From an uncultured Clostridia bacterium (GTDB lineage: Bacteria; Bacillota; Clostridia; CAKSNL01; HGM11501): a stretch of 64,000 bases of DNA. Positions 47,119 to 54,950 of the stretch are shown in pieces. Numbering within the stretch: position 1 is the first letter of the stretch; every line of letters starts with the position of its first letter. The notes under the pieces were generated by a model. The model made no database searches and was not told the origin of the DNA. It saw nothing but the letters and a program-made list of their open reading frames with translations. Where the stretch lies: the NCBI GenBank assembly GCA_934476235.1, contig CAKSNL010000001.1, positions 62,001 through 126,000 on the forward strand, in the 5' to 3' direction. Both the position numbers and the translations under genes were made by a program.

Positions 47119-48558
47119 TTAGTTTTTAAGTATCTCTTTTATGATTTCTCTTTCATCGTAATGAATCTTTTTCCCGCCGATATCCTGATATGTTTCGTGA
47201 CCCTTGCCGGCAAGAAGCACAACGTCGCCCTCTTTCGCAATCGAAAGCGCGTATTTAATAGCCTCCGTCCTGTCAACTATCGCCTTATACTTTTTCTCCA
47301 TGCCGTCCATTCCGGCTAAAATCTGCTTAACAATGGAGGAAGGCTCCTCCGTTCTCGGATTGTCGCTTGTCACCACGGCAAAGTCAGAAAGCTTTCCCGC
47401 GATCTGACCCATTATCGGGCGCTTTTTTGCATCCCTGTCGCCTCCGCATCCGAAAACGACGATAACTCTTTTCTCCGCGAACCCCTTAACGGTCTTTAAT
47501 ATATTTTCAAGTCCGTCCGGCGTATGTGCATAGTCGATCATCACGGTGTAATCCGTGTCCGTGGGCACGACCTCCGCTCTTCCCTTGACGCCGCGGACGA
47601 TCAAAAGCCCCTTTGCAATCTCCATATCGCTGAGCCCCAAAAGTGCCGATGCACCGATGCCCGCAAGCGCATTGTACACGGAAAATTCACCGGGAATTCC
47701 CATTTTCATCGGCACGCGGGACGAGCCGTACGTCCATGTAAAGCTGATGCCGCGCTGAGAATAAACTATGTCCTCCGCCTTCATGTCAGCGTGCTTTTTG
47801 ATGCCGTACGTCACGACCTTGCCCGCAGCCGCCTTTTTCATGACCTTGCAATACGGGTCGTCGCCGTTGAGAAGCGAATACTGACTCATCGCAAAAAGCT
47901 TGGATTTCGCTTCGGCATAATCGTCCATATCCTTGTGGTAATTAAGATGGTCCTCCGTAAGATTTGTAAAAACTCCGACCCTGAAGGAAAGTCCCTCGCA
48001 CCTGTGGAGCGCCAAAGCATGGCTTGACACCTCCATGACGGCGTATTTACATCCTTCGTCAGCCATTTTCTTAAAGATAGAATGAAGCTCTGTTGCCTCC
48101 GGCGTTGTTCCGCTTGAGGGAAGCTCCTTATCTCCTATAAGGTAGTGGTTCGTGCCGATAAGCCCGGTCTTTTCGCCCTTTAACTCCAGTATCTGCTTTA
48201 TAATATGCGTTACCGTCGTTTTCCCGTTGGTTCCCGTCACGCCTATTATCTTGAGCTTTTTATGGCTCTGCCCGTAATAGTTTGCCGCCGCATATGCCGC
48301 AAGTATCCTTGTGTTTTCGCACACTATTAAAGCGGCGCCGAAGCTCTCGGTCTCGTGCTCCGCTATAACCGCCGCCGCGCCGTTCTTTACCGCCGCGCCG
48401 ATGAAATTGTGCCCGTCTGCCCCAAGACCTGTTAAAGCGATGAAAACGTCGCCCTTTTCAATTTTTCTTGAATCCGTCTCAAGCTTTCCGACTTCAATAT
48501 TATCGCTGCCGGTCACCACGCTGTATTTAATACCGTTTAATATTTCGTTAAGCTTCAT
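47119..48558 (-). CDS. murE: UDP-MurNAc-tripeptide synthetase MurE
   Basis: A 479-residue Mur ligase adding the third amino acid to UDP-MurNAc-L-Ala-D-Glu. P-loop IGVTGTNGKTTVTHIIKQIL near 110; GTTPEATELHSIFKKMADEG; EVSSHALALHRCEGL; FTNLTEDHLNYHKDMDDYAE. The C-terminal TSDNPRTEEPSSIVKQILAG contains the D-N-P-R motif for meso-diaminopimelate, so a DAP-type wall is predicted. It lies 12 bp after the SpoVD-like gene. The order penicillin-binding protein-murE-mraY is standard, but murF does not follow. Confidence 0.96.
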   Translation of the reverse strand: MKLNEILNGIKYSVVTGSDNIEVGKLETDSRKIEKGDVFIALTGLGADGHNFIGAAVKNGAAAVIAEHETESFGAALIVCENTRILAAYAAANYYGQSHKKLKIIGVTGTNGKTTVTHIIKQILELKGEKTGLIGTNHYLIGDKELPSSGTTPEATELHSIFKKMADEGCKYAVMEVSSHALALHRCEGLSFRVGVFTNLTEDHLNYHKDMDDYAEAKSKLFAMSQYSLLNGDDPYCKVMKKAAAGKVVTYGIKKHADMKAEDIVYSQRGISFTWTYGSSRVPMKMGIPGEFSVYNALAGIGASALLGLSDMEIAKGLLIVRGVKGRAEVVPTDTDYTVMIDYAHTPDGLENILKTVKGFAEKRVIVVFGCGGDRDAKKRPIMGQIAGKLSDFAVVTSDNPRTEEPSSIVKQILAGMDGMEKKYKAIVDRTEAIKYALSIAKEGDVVLLAGKGHETYQDIGGKKIHYDEREIIKEILKN

Positions 48559-48570
48559 ATAATCCTCCTG

Positions 48571-50763
48571 TCAGTCAACGTCCTGGAACATGAATTTCAC
48601 ATAAACAACGGTGCCTTTTTCAACGACCGCCCCCGCCTTCGGGCTCTGCTCGATCGCGATCGCCCCGGCGGTCACACTGTTTCCGACGTCCGATGTTCTG
48701 AAATTCAGATTTGCGTTTTTAATTGCCGCAGATGCGCTTTCTCTGCTCATGTTTATAACGTCCGGTACCGTCACAAGCTCGCTTTCGGAGCTTGAATCGG
48801 TATACGCGGCTATGACAGAGCCCTCCGCGAGCATTATTCCGCTCTTGGGCTGCTGGTCTGTTATCTTGTCGCCGCTGCCGATTACAGTTATCTTAAATCC
48901 GTTTTTAACGGCTGCCTCCGTCGCCTTTTCAACCGTCATTCCCGTAAGGTCCGGAATGTAGCTTCCGGTTGTTAATATCTCGCTTTCGCTGTACTGTGCC
49001 TCAATGCCCAAATATCTTAAAATATCGTCAAGCACCAGTCCCGCCGTCGGAGCGGCTATCTGTCCGCCGCCGGCGTTAATGTTGCCCTCGCCCACTCCGG
49101 GCGTCGGCTCGTCAAGCATAATGAGCACAATCACCTCAGGGTCGTTCGCCGGCGCAAAACCGCAGAAGGACGCGATCTTTCTTCCGTCACGCGGCTGCTT
49201 TTCGCTTGTACCCGTCTTACCGCCGACTCTCTGACCCGAAATTCTCGCCCCGCCGCCGGTTCCGTTTTTAACAACGCCCTCCAGGTACGTTCTCATAAGC
49301 TCGCTCGTGTGCTCGGAGATGACTCTTCTTACAACCGTGCGCTCCGTTGTTTTTGTTACCTTGCCGTCCGCATCGCGGTATTCTTTAACTATTCTCGGCT
49401 TCAAAAGCTCCCCGCCGTTTACCACGGCGGACGCCGCGGTTATCATCTGAATGGGGGTCACGTTTATGTTCTGACCGAACGCTGCGGTCGCAACGTCGAC
49501 ATCCGTGTAATTTTCTCTCACGATAGGCTCCGACTCACCGGGAAGGTCTATTCCGGTCTTTTCCTCAAAGCCGAACGCCTTGACATATTTTCTGAACGTG
49601 TCGCCGCCGAGTCTTAATCCGATCGACATGAACACGCAGTTGCACGAGTTTGCAAGCCCCGCCTCCAAATTCTGCACGCCGTGAGGATTGTAATATCTCC
49701 AGCACTTTATGGGCCAGCCTCCGACCGTCATGAAGCCCGGGCAGTTAAATGTGTCGTTTTCCGTCACAACGCCCTCTTCAAGGCTTGCCGCCGCGGTTAT
49801 CATCTTAAATACAGAGCCGGGCTCATATGTATCGGATATTGCCTTGTTTCTCCACTGTTTATTCTGCGCCTTTAAGGTCTCCTCCGTTTTTTCGTCGCCG
49901 GTGAGCGCATTTATTCTTTCTCTTTCCGCATCGTTATAAATTTCAAACGGCTTATTGGGGTCATAGCCCGGAGTTGCCGCCATTGCAAGAATTTCTCCCG
50001 TTTTCGGCGCCATAACGATAATGCATCCGTCCTGTTTTACGCCGTACTTTTCAACCGCCTCCGAAAGTCTGCTCTCGGCGATATGCTGTATCGTTTCGTC
50101 AATGGTCAGAACGATGTTTTCGCCGTCAATGGGGTCGATATACTGCTCATAGGCATACGGAAGCTCCGACTGTCCGGCTGAAACGGCAACGCTTTTTTTG
50201 CCGTCCTTTCCCGAAAGCACATCGTCAAAGCTTATCTCAAGACCGTTAAGTCCCTGATTGTCATAGCCCGTGAAGCCTAAGATATTTGACGCGAGAGAGC
50301 CGTAAACGTAGCTCCTTTTCGTATCCTCCTCAAGCACGATTCCGCGCTTTTCCTTCATTTCCTTGATTGCAGCGGACTCGTCGCGGCTTATTCTTTTTTT
50401 AAGTATCTCATAGCTGCTGTTTTTCTGCGTTACCGCGTAAACGTCCTCATAGTCCATCCCGAGAATTTTTGATAACTCCGTCGATATTATTTCAGCCGTT
50501 TCGTTTTTTCTTATCGCCGCCGGGTCCAAAATAACGGTATCTGCCGAAACAGAAACCGCAAGCTGCTTTCCGTTTCTGTCATACACCGTGCCGCGCTTGG
50601 CGGAAACGGTGATATCCTTCGTCTGCTGCTCGCTCGCCGCCTTTGCATATTCGGAACCGTGGGCAATATTTAAATATATCAGCCATACCGCAAGCATCAC
50701 CAAAAGAACGGTGAATGTGATTGCAAGGTTTTTCATTCGCTTTTTAATTCCAAGAACTGTCAT
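48571..50763 (-). CDS. spoVD: SpoVD/PBP2B-type class B penicillin-binding protein with two PASTA domains
   Basis: A 730-residue transpeptidase anchored by one N-terminal membrane segment (about 13-32). The pedestal/dimerisation domain (about 50-225) is followed by the transpeptidase (about 245-590): active Ser in TYEPGSVFKMITAA (S-x2-K), second motif SCN in LANSCNCVFM, third motif KTGTS in GGKTGTSEKQPRDG. Two PASTA domains follow (about 605-665 and 668-728; YIPDLTGMTVEKATEAAVKN, TVPDVINMSRESASAAIKNA). A single class B protein occupies this slot, so it may serve both vegetative septation (as PbpB) and cortex synthesis (as SpoVD). The gap of 116 bp to ftsL contains only an AT-rich stretch. Confidence 0.92.
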   Translation of the reverse strand: MTVLGIKKRMKNLAITFTVLLVMLAVWLIYLNIAHGSEYAKAASEQQTKDITVSAKRGTVYDRNGKQLAVSVSADTVILDPAAIRKNETAEIISTELSKILGMDYEDVYAVTQKNSSYEILKKRISRDESAAIKEMKEKRGIVLEEDTKRSYVYGSLASNILGFTGYDNQGLNGLEISFDDVLSGKDGKKSVAVSAGQSELPYAYEQYIDPIDGENIVLTIDETIQHIAESRLSEAVEKYGVKQDGCIIVMAPKTGEILAMAATPGYDPNKPFEIYNDAERERINALTGDEKTEETLKAQNKQWRNKAISDTYEPGSVFKMITAAASLEEGVVTENDTFNCPGFMTVGGWPIKCWRYYNPHGVQNLEAGLANSCNCVFMSIGLRLGGDTFRKYVKAFGFEEKTGIDLPGESEPIVRENYTDVDVATAAFGQNINVTPIQMITAASAVVNGGELLKPRIVKEYRDADGKVTKTTERTVVRRVISEHTSELMRTYLEGVVKNGTGGGARISGQRVGGKTGTSEKQPRDGRKIASFCGFAPANDPEVIVLIMLDEPTPGVGEGNINAGGGQIAAPTAGLVLDDILRYLGIEAQYSESEILTTGSYIPDLTGMTVEKATEAAVKNGFKITVIGSGDKITDQQPKSGIMLAEGSVIAAYTDSSSESELVTVPDVINMSRESASAAIKNANLNFRTSDVGNSVTAGAIAIEQSPKAGAVVEKGTVVYVKFMFQDVD

Positions 50764-50879
50764 AAATACTCCTTAATTTCCAAAAAACGACGTCTTTTAA
50801 TAAACGGAAAAATGCCGCACGGTAAAATGAACTAAAAAACGGTCATTTTATCATTATGCAGCATATTTTTTATTATGTG

Positions 50880-51326
50880 TCAGGATGCGCTCTTTGCCGT
50901 CTTCCCGAACAGCCTCCCGAAAAAGGAACTGTTTTTCACCTTAATACTGTCCGGTCTTGCCACGGTTATGTAAACTATCTGGTCTTTCGTCGGCGCCGCC
51001 ATCTTGTATTCGTTCACGGCGATCTCCTCAACATGCGCAATGTTGATTATGCGGTCGCGCTCTATTTCAAGGTCGGTCTTTTCGGCAACCGCATCCGAAA
51101 GCACCTTTTTGGTCTTCTGAAGCTCATTGTTCAGCACGGAGATCTTCGCATAACGCAAAACGCCGGTCAGTGCAACAGCCATAATTATAAGTATCGTACC
51201 TATAATTTTTTTCTTTTTGGCTTTCACGAAGCTCTCGTATTTCGGATTGTCGCGTCTTTTAAGTCTTTCCTCTTCGCGCTCCTTTATTTTTATACGATAG
51301 GCGTTATTTCCGTTGTAACCGTTCAC
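50880..51326 (-). CDS. ftsL: FtsL-like cell division protein
   Basis: A 148-residue bitopic protein in the ftsL slot. The cytoplasmic part (1-41) is basic (KEREEERLKRRDNPKYESFV), the membrane segment is about 43-63 (IIGTILIIMAVALTGVLRYA), and the outside part is a leucine-rich coiled coil (VLNNELQKTKKVLSDAVAEK, TDLEIERDRI). FtsL joins FtsB/DivIC and DivIB and activates FtsW-PBP. Sequence conservation of this family is low; the assignment rests on order, size and topology. It is 38 bp downstream of rsmH. Confidence 0.85.
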   Translation of the reverse strand: MNGYNGNNAYRIKIKEREEERLKRRDNPKYESFVKAKKKKIIGTILIIMAVALTGVLRYAKISVLNNELQKTKKVLSDAVAEKTDLEIERDRIINIAHVEEIAVNEYKMAAPTKDQIVYITVARPDSIKVKNSSFFGRLFGKTAKSAS

Positions 51327-51364
51327 TTTTTAAAAACCCTCCCGGGCAAAGGCACTTACCTTTG

Positions 51365-52291
51365 CTATATTTTCTCAGCAATCCTGAGCTTTGCGCTCTT
51401 TGCGCGTGAATTTCTCCCGATCTCCTCCGCACTCGGAAGTATCGGCTTTTTCGTGATTATCTTTATCTCGGGGCTCTTGCCGCACACACAGATCGGAAAA
51501 TCCGGCGGGCAGGTGCACCCCTTTTCAAGCTTTTTAAATTCTTCTTTAACAATTCTGTCCTCTAAGCTGTGAAACGTTATTATCCCGATTCTGCCGCCTT
51601 TTTTCAAAAGACCGACCGCTTTGCCTATCGCTTCGCTCACCGCCGAAAGCTCGCCGTTCACTTCGATCCTTATTGCCTGAAAGGTGCGCTTTGCCGGGTG
51701 TCCTCCCTTTTCCCTCGCTCCGGCGGGAACCGCCGCCATAATGGCGTCGACCAGCTCAAAGGTCGTCTTTATCGGTCTTCTTTTACATATAAACTCCGCG
51801 ATGCGCTTTGCCCAGCGCTCCTCGCCGTAAAGCCCGATTATCTCCGTCAGCTTTTTCTCTTTATAGGTATTTACCACGTCATACGCCGAAAAGTCGGAAT
51901 CGGTATCCATCCGCATATCGAGCGGCGCGTCCTTCATATAAGAAAATCCGCGCTCTGCCTCGTCAAGCTGCGGACTGGAAACTCCGAGATCCGCCATTAT
52001 TCCGTCAAACGATAAAATGCCGTTCTCTTCTGCACAAATGTCAATATCCTTAAAATTGCTGTGAACCAGTATCACGCGGTCCGAAAAAGGCGAAAGCCGT
52101 TTTTCGGCGGCGCAAAGCGCCTCCCTGTCGCGGTCAATGCCCAGAAGGTGCGCGCCCTTTGCTGTCTCTAACAGCCTTTCCGAGTGCCCGGCGCCTCCGA
52201 GCGTCATATCGCAGTAATATCCGTTCTTGTCTGTAATTATGCCTTCAGTCAGTTCATTTTTGAGGACGGAAACGTGTTCAAACTCAGTCAT
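51365..52291 (-). CDS. rsmH: 16S rRNA (cytosine-1402-N4) methyltransferase RsmH
   Basis: A 308-residue SAM-dependent methyltransferase modifying C1402 of 16S rRNA. The start HVSVLKNELTEGIITDKNGY, SAM-binding TLGGAGHSERLL and LLGIDRDREAL, then DLGVSSPQLDEAERGFSYMK and PLDMRMD are diagnostic, as is GGRIGIITFHSLEDRIVKEE near the C-terminus. It overlaps mraZ by 8 bp, the usual second gene of a dcw cluster. Confidence 0.97.
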   Translation of the reverse strand: MTEFEHVSVLKNELTEGIITDKNGYYCDMTLGGAGHSERLLETAKGAHLLGIDRDREALCAAEKRLSPFSDRVILVHSNFKDIDICAEENGILSFDGIMADLGVSSPQLDEAERGFSYMKDAPLDMRMDTDSDFSAYDVVNTYKEKKLTEIIGLYGEERWAKRIAEFICKRRPIKTTFELVDAIMAAVPAGAREKGGHPAKRTFQAIRIEVNGELSAVSEAIGKAVGLLKKGGRIGIITFHSLEDRIVKEEFKKLEKGCTCPPDFPICVCGKSPEIKIITKKPILPSAEEIGRNSRAKSAKLRIAEKI

Positions 52292-52736
52292 TTCTTATCT
52301 TTTCAACCTCTTCGGCGGCATCCTCAAACGTATCCTCGGGATCATTGATATAGCTCTGCCACTTTCCGGTATCCCAGATTTCGATTTTATCCACCGCACC
52401 GATTATGCTGACTTCCTTGTCAATGCCGGCATAATTTCTCAAAATGGGCGGAACGAGCATTCTTCCCTGTTTGTCAATGTTTAAATCAACTCCGCCGGCG
52501 GAAAGGCTTCTGTTAAGCCTTCTGTGGCTTCTGTCCGTCTCATGCTCAAGATTTTCAAGCATTTTTTCAAGGCACTTGTTCCAGCCCTCATCATCGTAAA
52601 CGGTGAGGCACCCGTCGTATCCTCTGGTAATGTGGCAGCGGTCGCCCAAAAGCTCTCTGAATTTAGCAGGCAGTATAACTCTCCCCTTTTCGTCGAGTGA
52701 ATGTTCATATTCGCCGTAGAAAAATTTGCTCGCCAT
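52284..52736 (-). CDS. mraZ: transcriptional regulator MraZ
   Basis: A 150-residue protein with two SpoVT/AbrB-like halves, opening FYGEYEHSLDEKGRVILPAK (D-x-K-G-R) with the second copy around DLNIDKQGRMLVPPILRNYA. MraZ forms a ring and binds direct repeats upstream of its own gene to repress the dcw operon. Such repeats (GTGG/GTGA spaced 10 bp) are visible between the promoter and the start codon, at 52752-52781. GGGAGG precedes the ATG. This is the first gene of the division cluster. Confidence 0.97.
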   Translation of the reverse strand: MASKFFYGEYEHSLDEKGRVILPAKFRELLGDRCHITRGYDGCLTVYDDEGWNKCLEKMLENLEHETDRSHRRLNRSLSAGGVDLNIDKQGRMLVPPILRNYAGIDKEVSIIGAVDKIEIWDTGKWQSYINDPEDTFEDAAEEVEKIRND

Positions 52737-52751
52737 ACTGTCCGCCTCCCT

Positions 52752-52781
52752 TCACTTTCACTTTGCTCCACTTTTCACCAC
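52752..52781 (-). promoter_or_regulatory. MraZ operator repeats
   Basis: On the minus strand GTGGTGAAAA, GTGGAGCAAA and GTGAAAGTGA follow each other with a 10-bp period, the AAAGTGG-type direct repeats known as MraZ sites. They lie in the leader between the promoter and mraZ. Confidence 0.75.
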
Positions 52782-52812
52782 AATGTTACCATTGAAACAC
52801 TACGTTAATGCT

Positions 52813-52841
52813 ATTATAAACCACTTTTAACAAAATAGCAA
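52813..52841 (-). promoter_or_regulatory. dcw cluster promoter
   Basis: Minus strand TTGCTA (52841-52836) and TATAAT (52818-52813), spacer 17 bp, followed by the MraZ repeats. Confidence 0.8.
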
Positions 52842-52874
52842 TAGTTTTTTTATCTTTTTTAAATTTTTTTTTGA

Positions 52875-52903
52875 TTGACAAACACTTTTCGGCATACTAT
52901 AAT
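52875..52903 (+). promoter_or_regulatory. promoter of the VanZ-family gene
   Basis: TTGACA (52875-52880) and TATAAT (52898-52903), spacer 17 bp: full consensus. Transcription starts near 52910, so the ATG at 52911 would be leaderless and the one at 52935 is preferred. Confidence 0.85.
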
Positions 52904-52934
52904 TAAATAAATGCAAATTAAGGAAGTATTTTTT

Positions 52935-53417
52935 ATGACAAAGAAGCGAATTGCCGCCGTTTCCCTAATTATTATATCGGTTTTGTGGTTCATTGTGATA
53001 TTCGGCTTCTCCGGAGAAAGCAGCAGCGCGTCCGACAAAACAAGCAGCCGCGCCACCGAGGTCGTTCTCGGCATATTTATAAAGGGCTTTTCGGATATTC
53101 CCGAAAGCGAAAAAGCGGCTTTGACGGCTAAATACAACCACCCGATAAGAAAGATTGCCCATTTTTCGGAATACGCGGTTCTGGGAATGCTTTTATCCCT
53201 CACATTTTTGTGCTTCGGGAAAATAAAAAAGAGGTTTTACCTTTTTTCGGTCCCTCTTTCATTCCTCCTCGCGTCATCTGATGAGCTGCATCAGCTTTTC
53301 GTGCCGGGAAGAGCCTGCCGTTTTACCGATGTTCTTCTTGATACTTCGGGCGCTGCCGCGGGCGCATTATTTATATTCCTTATCGTAATTTTATTTAAAA
53401 AGAAAAAAGCGTTGTGA
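52935..53417 (+). CDS. VanZ-family membrane protein
   Basis: A 160-residue protein with four membrane segments: about 5-22 (IAAVSLIIISVLWFIVIFGF), 75-93, 98-116 and 135-152. The VanZ-family core is KYNHPIRKIAHFSEYAVLGM (K-x2-H-x2-E), followed by LLASSDELHQLFVPGR with the conserved D-E-x2-Q and the R-x3-D-V-L-L-D-T-x-G block RFTDVLLDTSGAAAGALF-like (CRFTDVLLDTSGAA). VanZ confers low-level teicoplanin resistance in one setting; most family members have unknown roles in the envelope. The ATG at 52935 follows AAGGAAG at a good distance. It runs divergently from mraZ. Confidence 0.9.
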   Translation: MTKKRIAAVSLIIISVLWFIVIFGFSGESSSASDKTSSRATEVVLGIFIKGFSDIPESEKAALTAKYNHPIRKIAHFSEYAVLGMLLSLTFLCFGKIKKRFYLFSVPLSFLLASSDELHQLFVPGRACRFTDVLLDTSGAAAGALFIFLIVILFKKKKAL

Positions 53418-53431
53418 TATCACAACGCTTT
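53406..53431. terminator. bidirectional terminator between VanZ and ABC transporter genes
   Basis: AAAGCGTTGTG-ATAT-CACAACGCTTT; the VanZ stop codon (53415-53417) lies in the stem. A-rich and T-rich flanks suit both directions. Confidence 0.8.
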
Positions 53432-53436
53432 ATTTG

Positions 53437-54174
53437 TTATCTTGCCAGAAATCTTGTCAAAAATTCTTTTGTTCTTTCTTCTCTCGGATTATTGAATATC
53501 TCCTCGGGAGTGGAGTCCTCCAAAATAACTCCGCCGTCCATAAACACCACCCTGTCGGAAACATCCCGTGCAAACGCCATTTCGTGAGTGACAACGATCA
53601 TGGTAAGACCGGTGTCCGCCAGGCTCCTCATAACGTCCAGCACCTCGCCGACCATCTCCGGGTCAAGCGCGCTTGTCGGCTCGTCGAAAAGTATGATGTC
53701 GGGGCTCATCGAAAGCGTTCTCGCTATCGCAACTCTCTGCTTCTGACCTCCCGATAACTGTGACGGGCGTGCGTTTAAGTATGCCGACATTCCGACCTTT
53801 TCAAGATACTCTTTAGCCGTTTTTTCAGCCTCCGCTTTAGGTCTTTTAAGCACCGTCACCTGAGGGCTTACGCAGTTTGCAAGCGTGTTCATGTTGTTAA
53901 AAAGGTTAAACTGCTGAAACACCATTCCCACGCGCGAGCGGTATTGGCAGATGTTCATTTCCTTATGGCAGATATCCATTCCCTCGAAAATAATCTTTCC
54001 GCCCGTCGGCTCCTCCAAAAGATTTATGCAGCGCAGCATTGTGCTTTTGCCGGAGCCCGATGACCCGATGACACTTATTACCTCGCCCTTTTCGACGCTG
54101 AAATTGATGTCGCGAAGCACCTTATGGTCGCCGAAGGTTTTTTCAAGATGTTCAAGCCGTAATATTTCCGCCAT
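53437..54174 (-). CDS. amino acid (probably lysine) ABC transporter ATP-binding protein
   Basis: A 245-residue ATPase of the polar amino acid transporter family (GlnQ/HisP type). Walker A GSSGSGKST, Q-loop VFQQFNLF, signature LSGGQKQRVAIARTL, Walker B IILFDEPTSALDPE, and H-loop VVTHEMAFARDVSD are all intact. One base separates its start from the stop of the permease gene; it is the last gene of the riboswitch-controlled operon at 56138-53437. The lysine specificity comes only from the L-box upstream of the operon, not from this subunit. Confidence 0.95.
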   Translation of the reverse strand: MAEILRLEHLEKTFGDHKVLRDINFSVEKGEVISVIGSSGSGKSTMLRCINLLEEPTGGKIIFEGMDICHKEMNICQYRSRVGMVFQQFNLFNNMNTLANCVSPQVTVLKRPKAEAEKTAKEYLEKVGMSAYLNARPSQLSGGQKQRVAIARTLSMSPDIILFDEPTSALDPEMVGEVLDVMRSLADTGLTMIVVTHEMAFARDVSDRVVFMDGGVILEDSTPEEIFNNPREERTKEFLTRFLAR

Positions 54175-54939
54175 TTATCTTTCCCCCTTGATGTGAACTT
54201 CGGCATGCGAGTCCGAGCCGGAGCCGCATATCGTGTATGAATCCGAGCCTTCAAGCTTTTTCTCCGCCATGCGCAAAAGCCTTGTAACCGTAAATGTGAG
54301 TATGAAATAAATCACGCATATAACGGTATAGGTCGGGAACGTCTGAAGGTTTATTCTCTTGATAACGCCCGCCATATAGAAAAGCTCCGTTACGCCGATA
54401 ACGTTAAGCACCGACGTGTCCTTTATGTTTATAACAAACTCGTTGCTGATGGATGGCAGAATGTTTCTGAGTACCTGAGGAATGATTACCTTTATCATCG
54501 CCTGAGTGTGCGTCATCCCGACGGCGTACGCGCCCTCTAACTGTCCTTTATCGACAGAGATGATTCCGCCGCGCACGATCTCCGCCATATATGCGCCGGT
54601 ATTTATCGAAACGATGAAAATACCCGCCGGAAGGAGCGGAAGCGTTGCTCCGTCATTCAAAAACGCCCAGCCCCAGAATATAACCATTGACTGCACCATC
54701 ATGGGTGTTCCTCTGAAAACCTCAATATACACCGAGATGATGACGTTTAATATTTTCTTTAGAACCGAAACGACCGGGTTTTTGGGCTCGGGCGCAGTCC
54801 TTATAACGCCGGTTATAAGACCTATCAAAAACCCGAAAACCGTACCTGTCAGAGCTATCAGCATTGTCATTCCGACTCCGGAGAGAAGATAGCTCCAATA
54901 CTTGGTCAGAATTCCGAGAACCCCTTTTAAAAATTCCAT
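54175..54939 (-). CDS. amino acid (probably lysine) ABC transporter permease
   Basis: A 254-residue HisM/GlnP-type permease. TM segments appear at about 15-37, 70-90, 97-115, and two to three more up to 225. The amino-acid permease opening YLLSGVGMTMLIALTGTVFG and the EAA-loop-like block GAYAVGMTHTQAMIKVIIPQ (E-G-A-x4-G) are visible, as is EVFRGTPMMVQSMVIFWG. The C-terminal 25 residues are a polar tail with S-D repeats (GSGSDSHAEVH), unusual for the family. It lies between the binding protein gene (11 bp away) and the ATPase gene. Confidence 0.94.
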   Translation of the reverse strand: MEFLKGVLGILTKYWSYLLSGVGMTMLIALTGTVFGFLIGLITGVIRTAPEPKNPVVSVLKKILNVIISVYIEVFRGTPMMVQSMVIFWGWAFLNDGATLPLLPAGIFIVSINTGAYMAEIVRGGIISVDKGQLEGAYAVGMTHTQAMIKVIIPQVLRNILPSISNEFVINIKDTSVLNVIGVTELFYMAGVIKRINLQTFPTYTVICVIYFILTFTVTRLLRMAEKKLEGSDSYTICGSGSDSHAEVHIKGER

Positions 54940-54950
54940 CAGATCACCTG

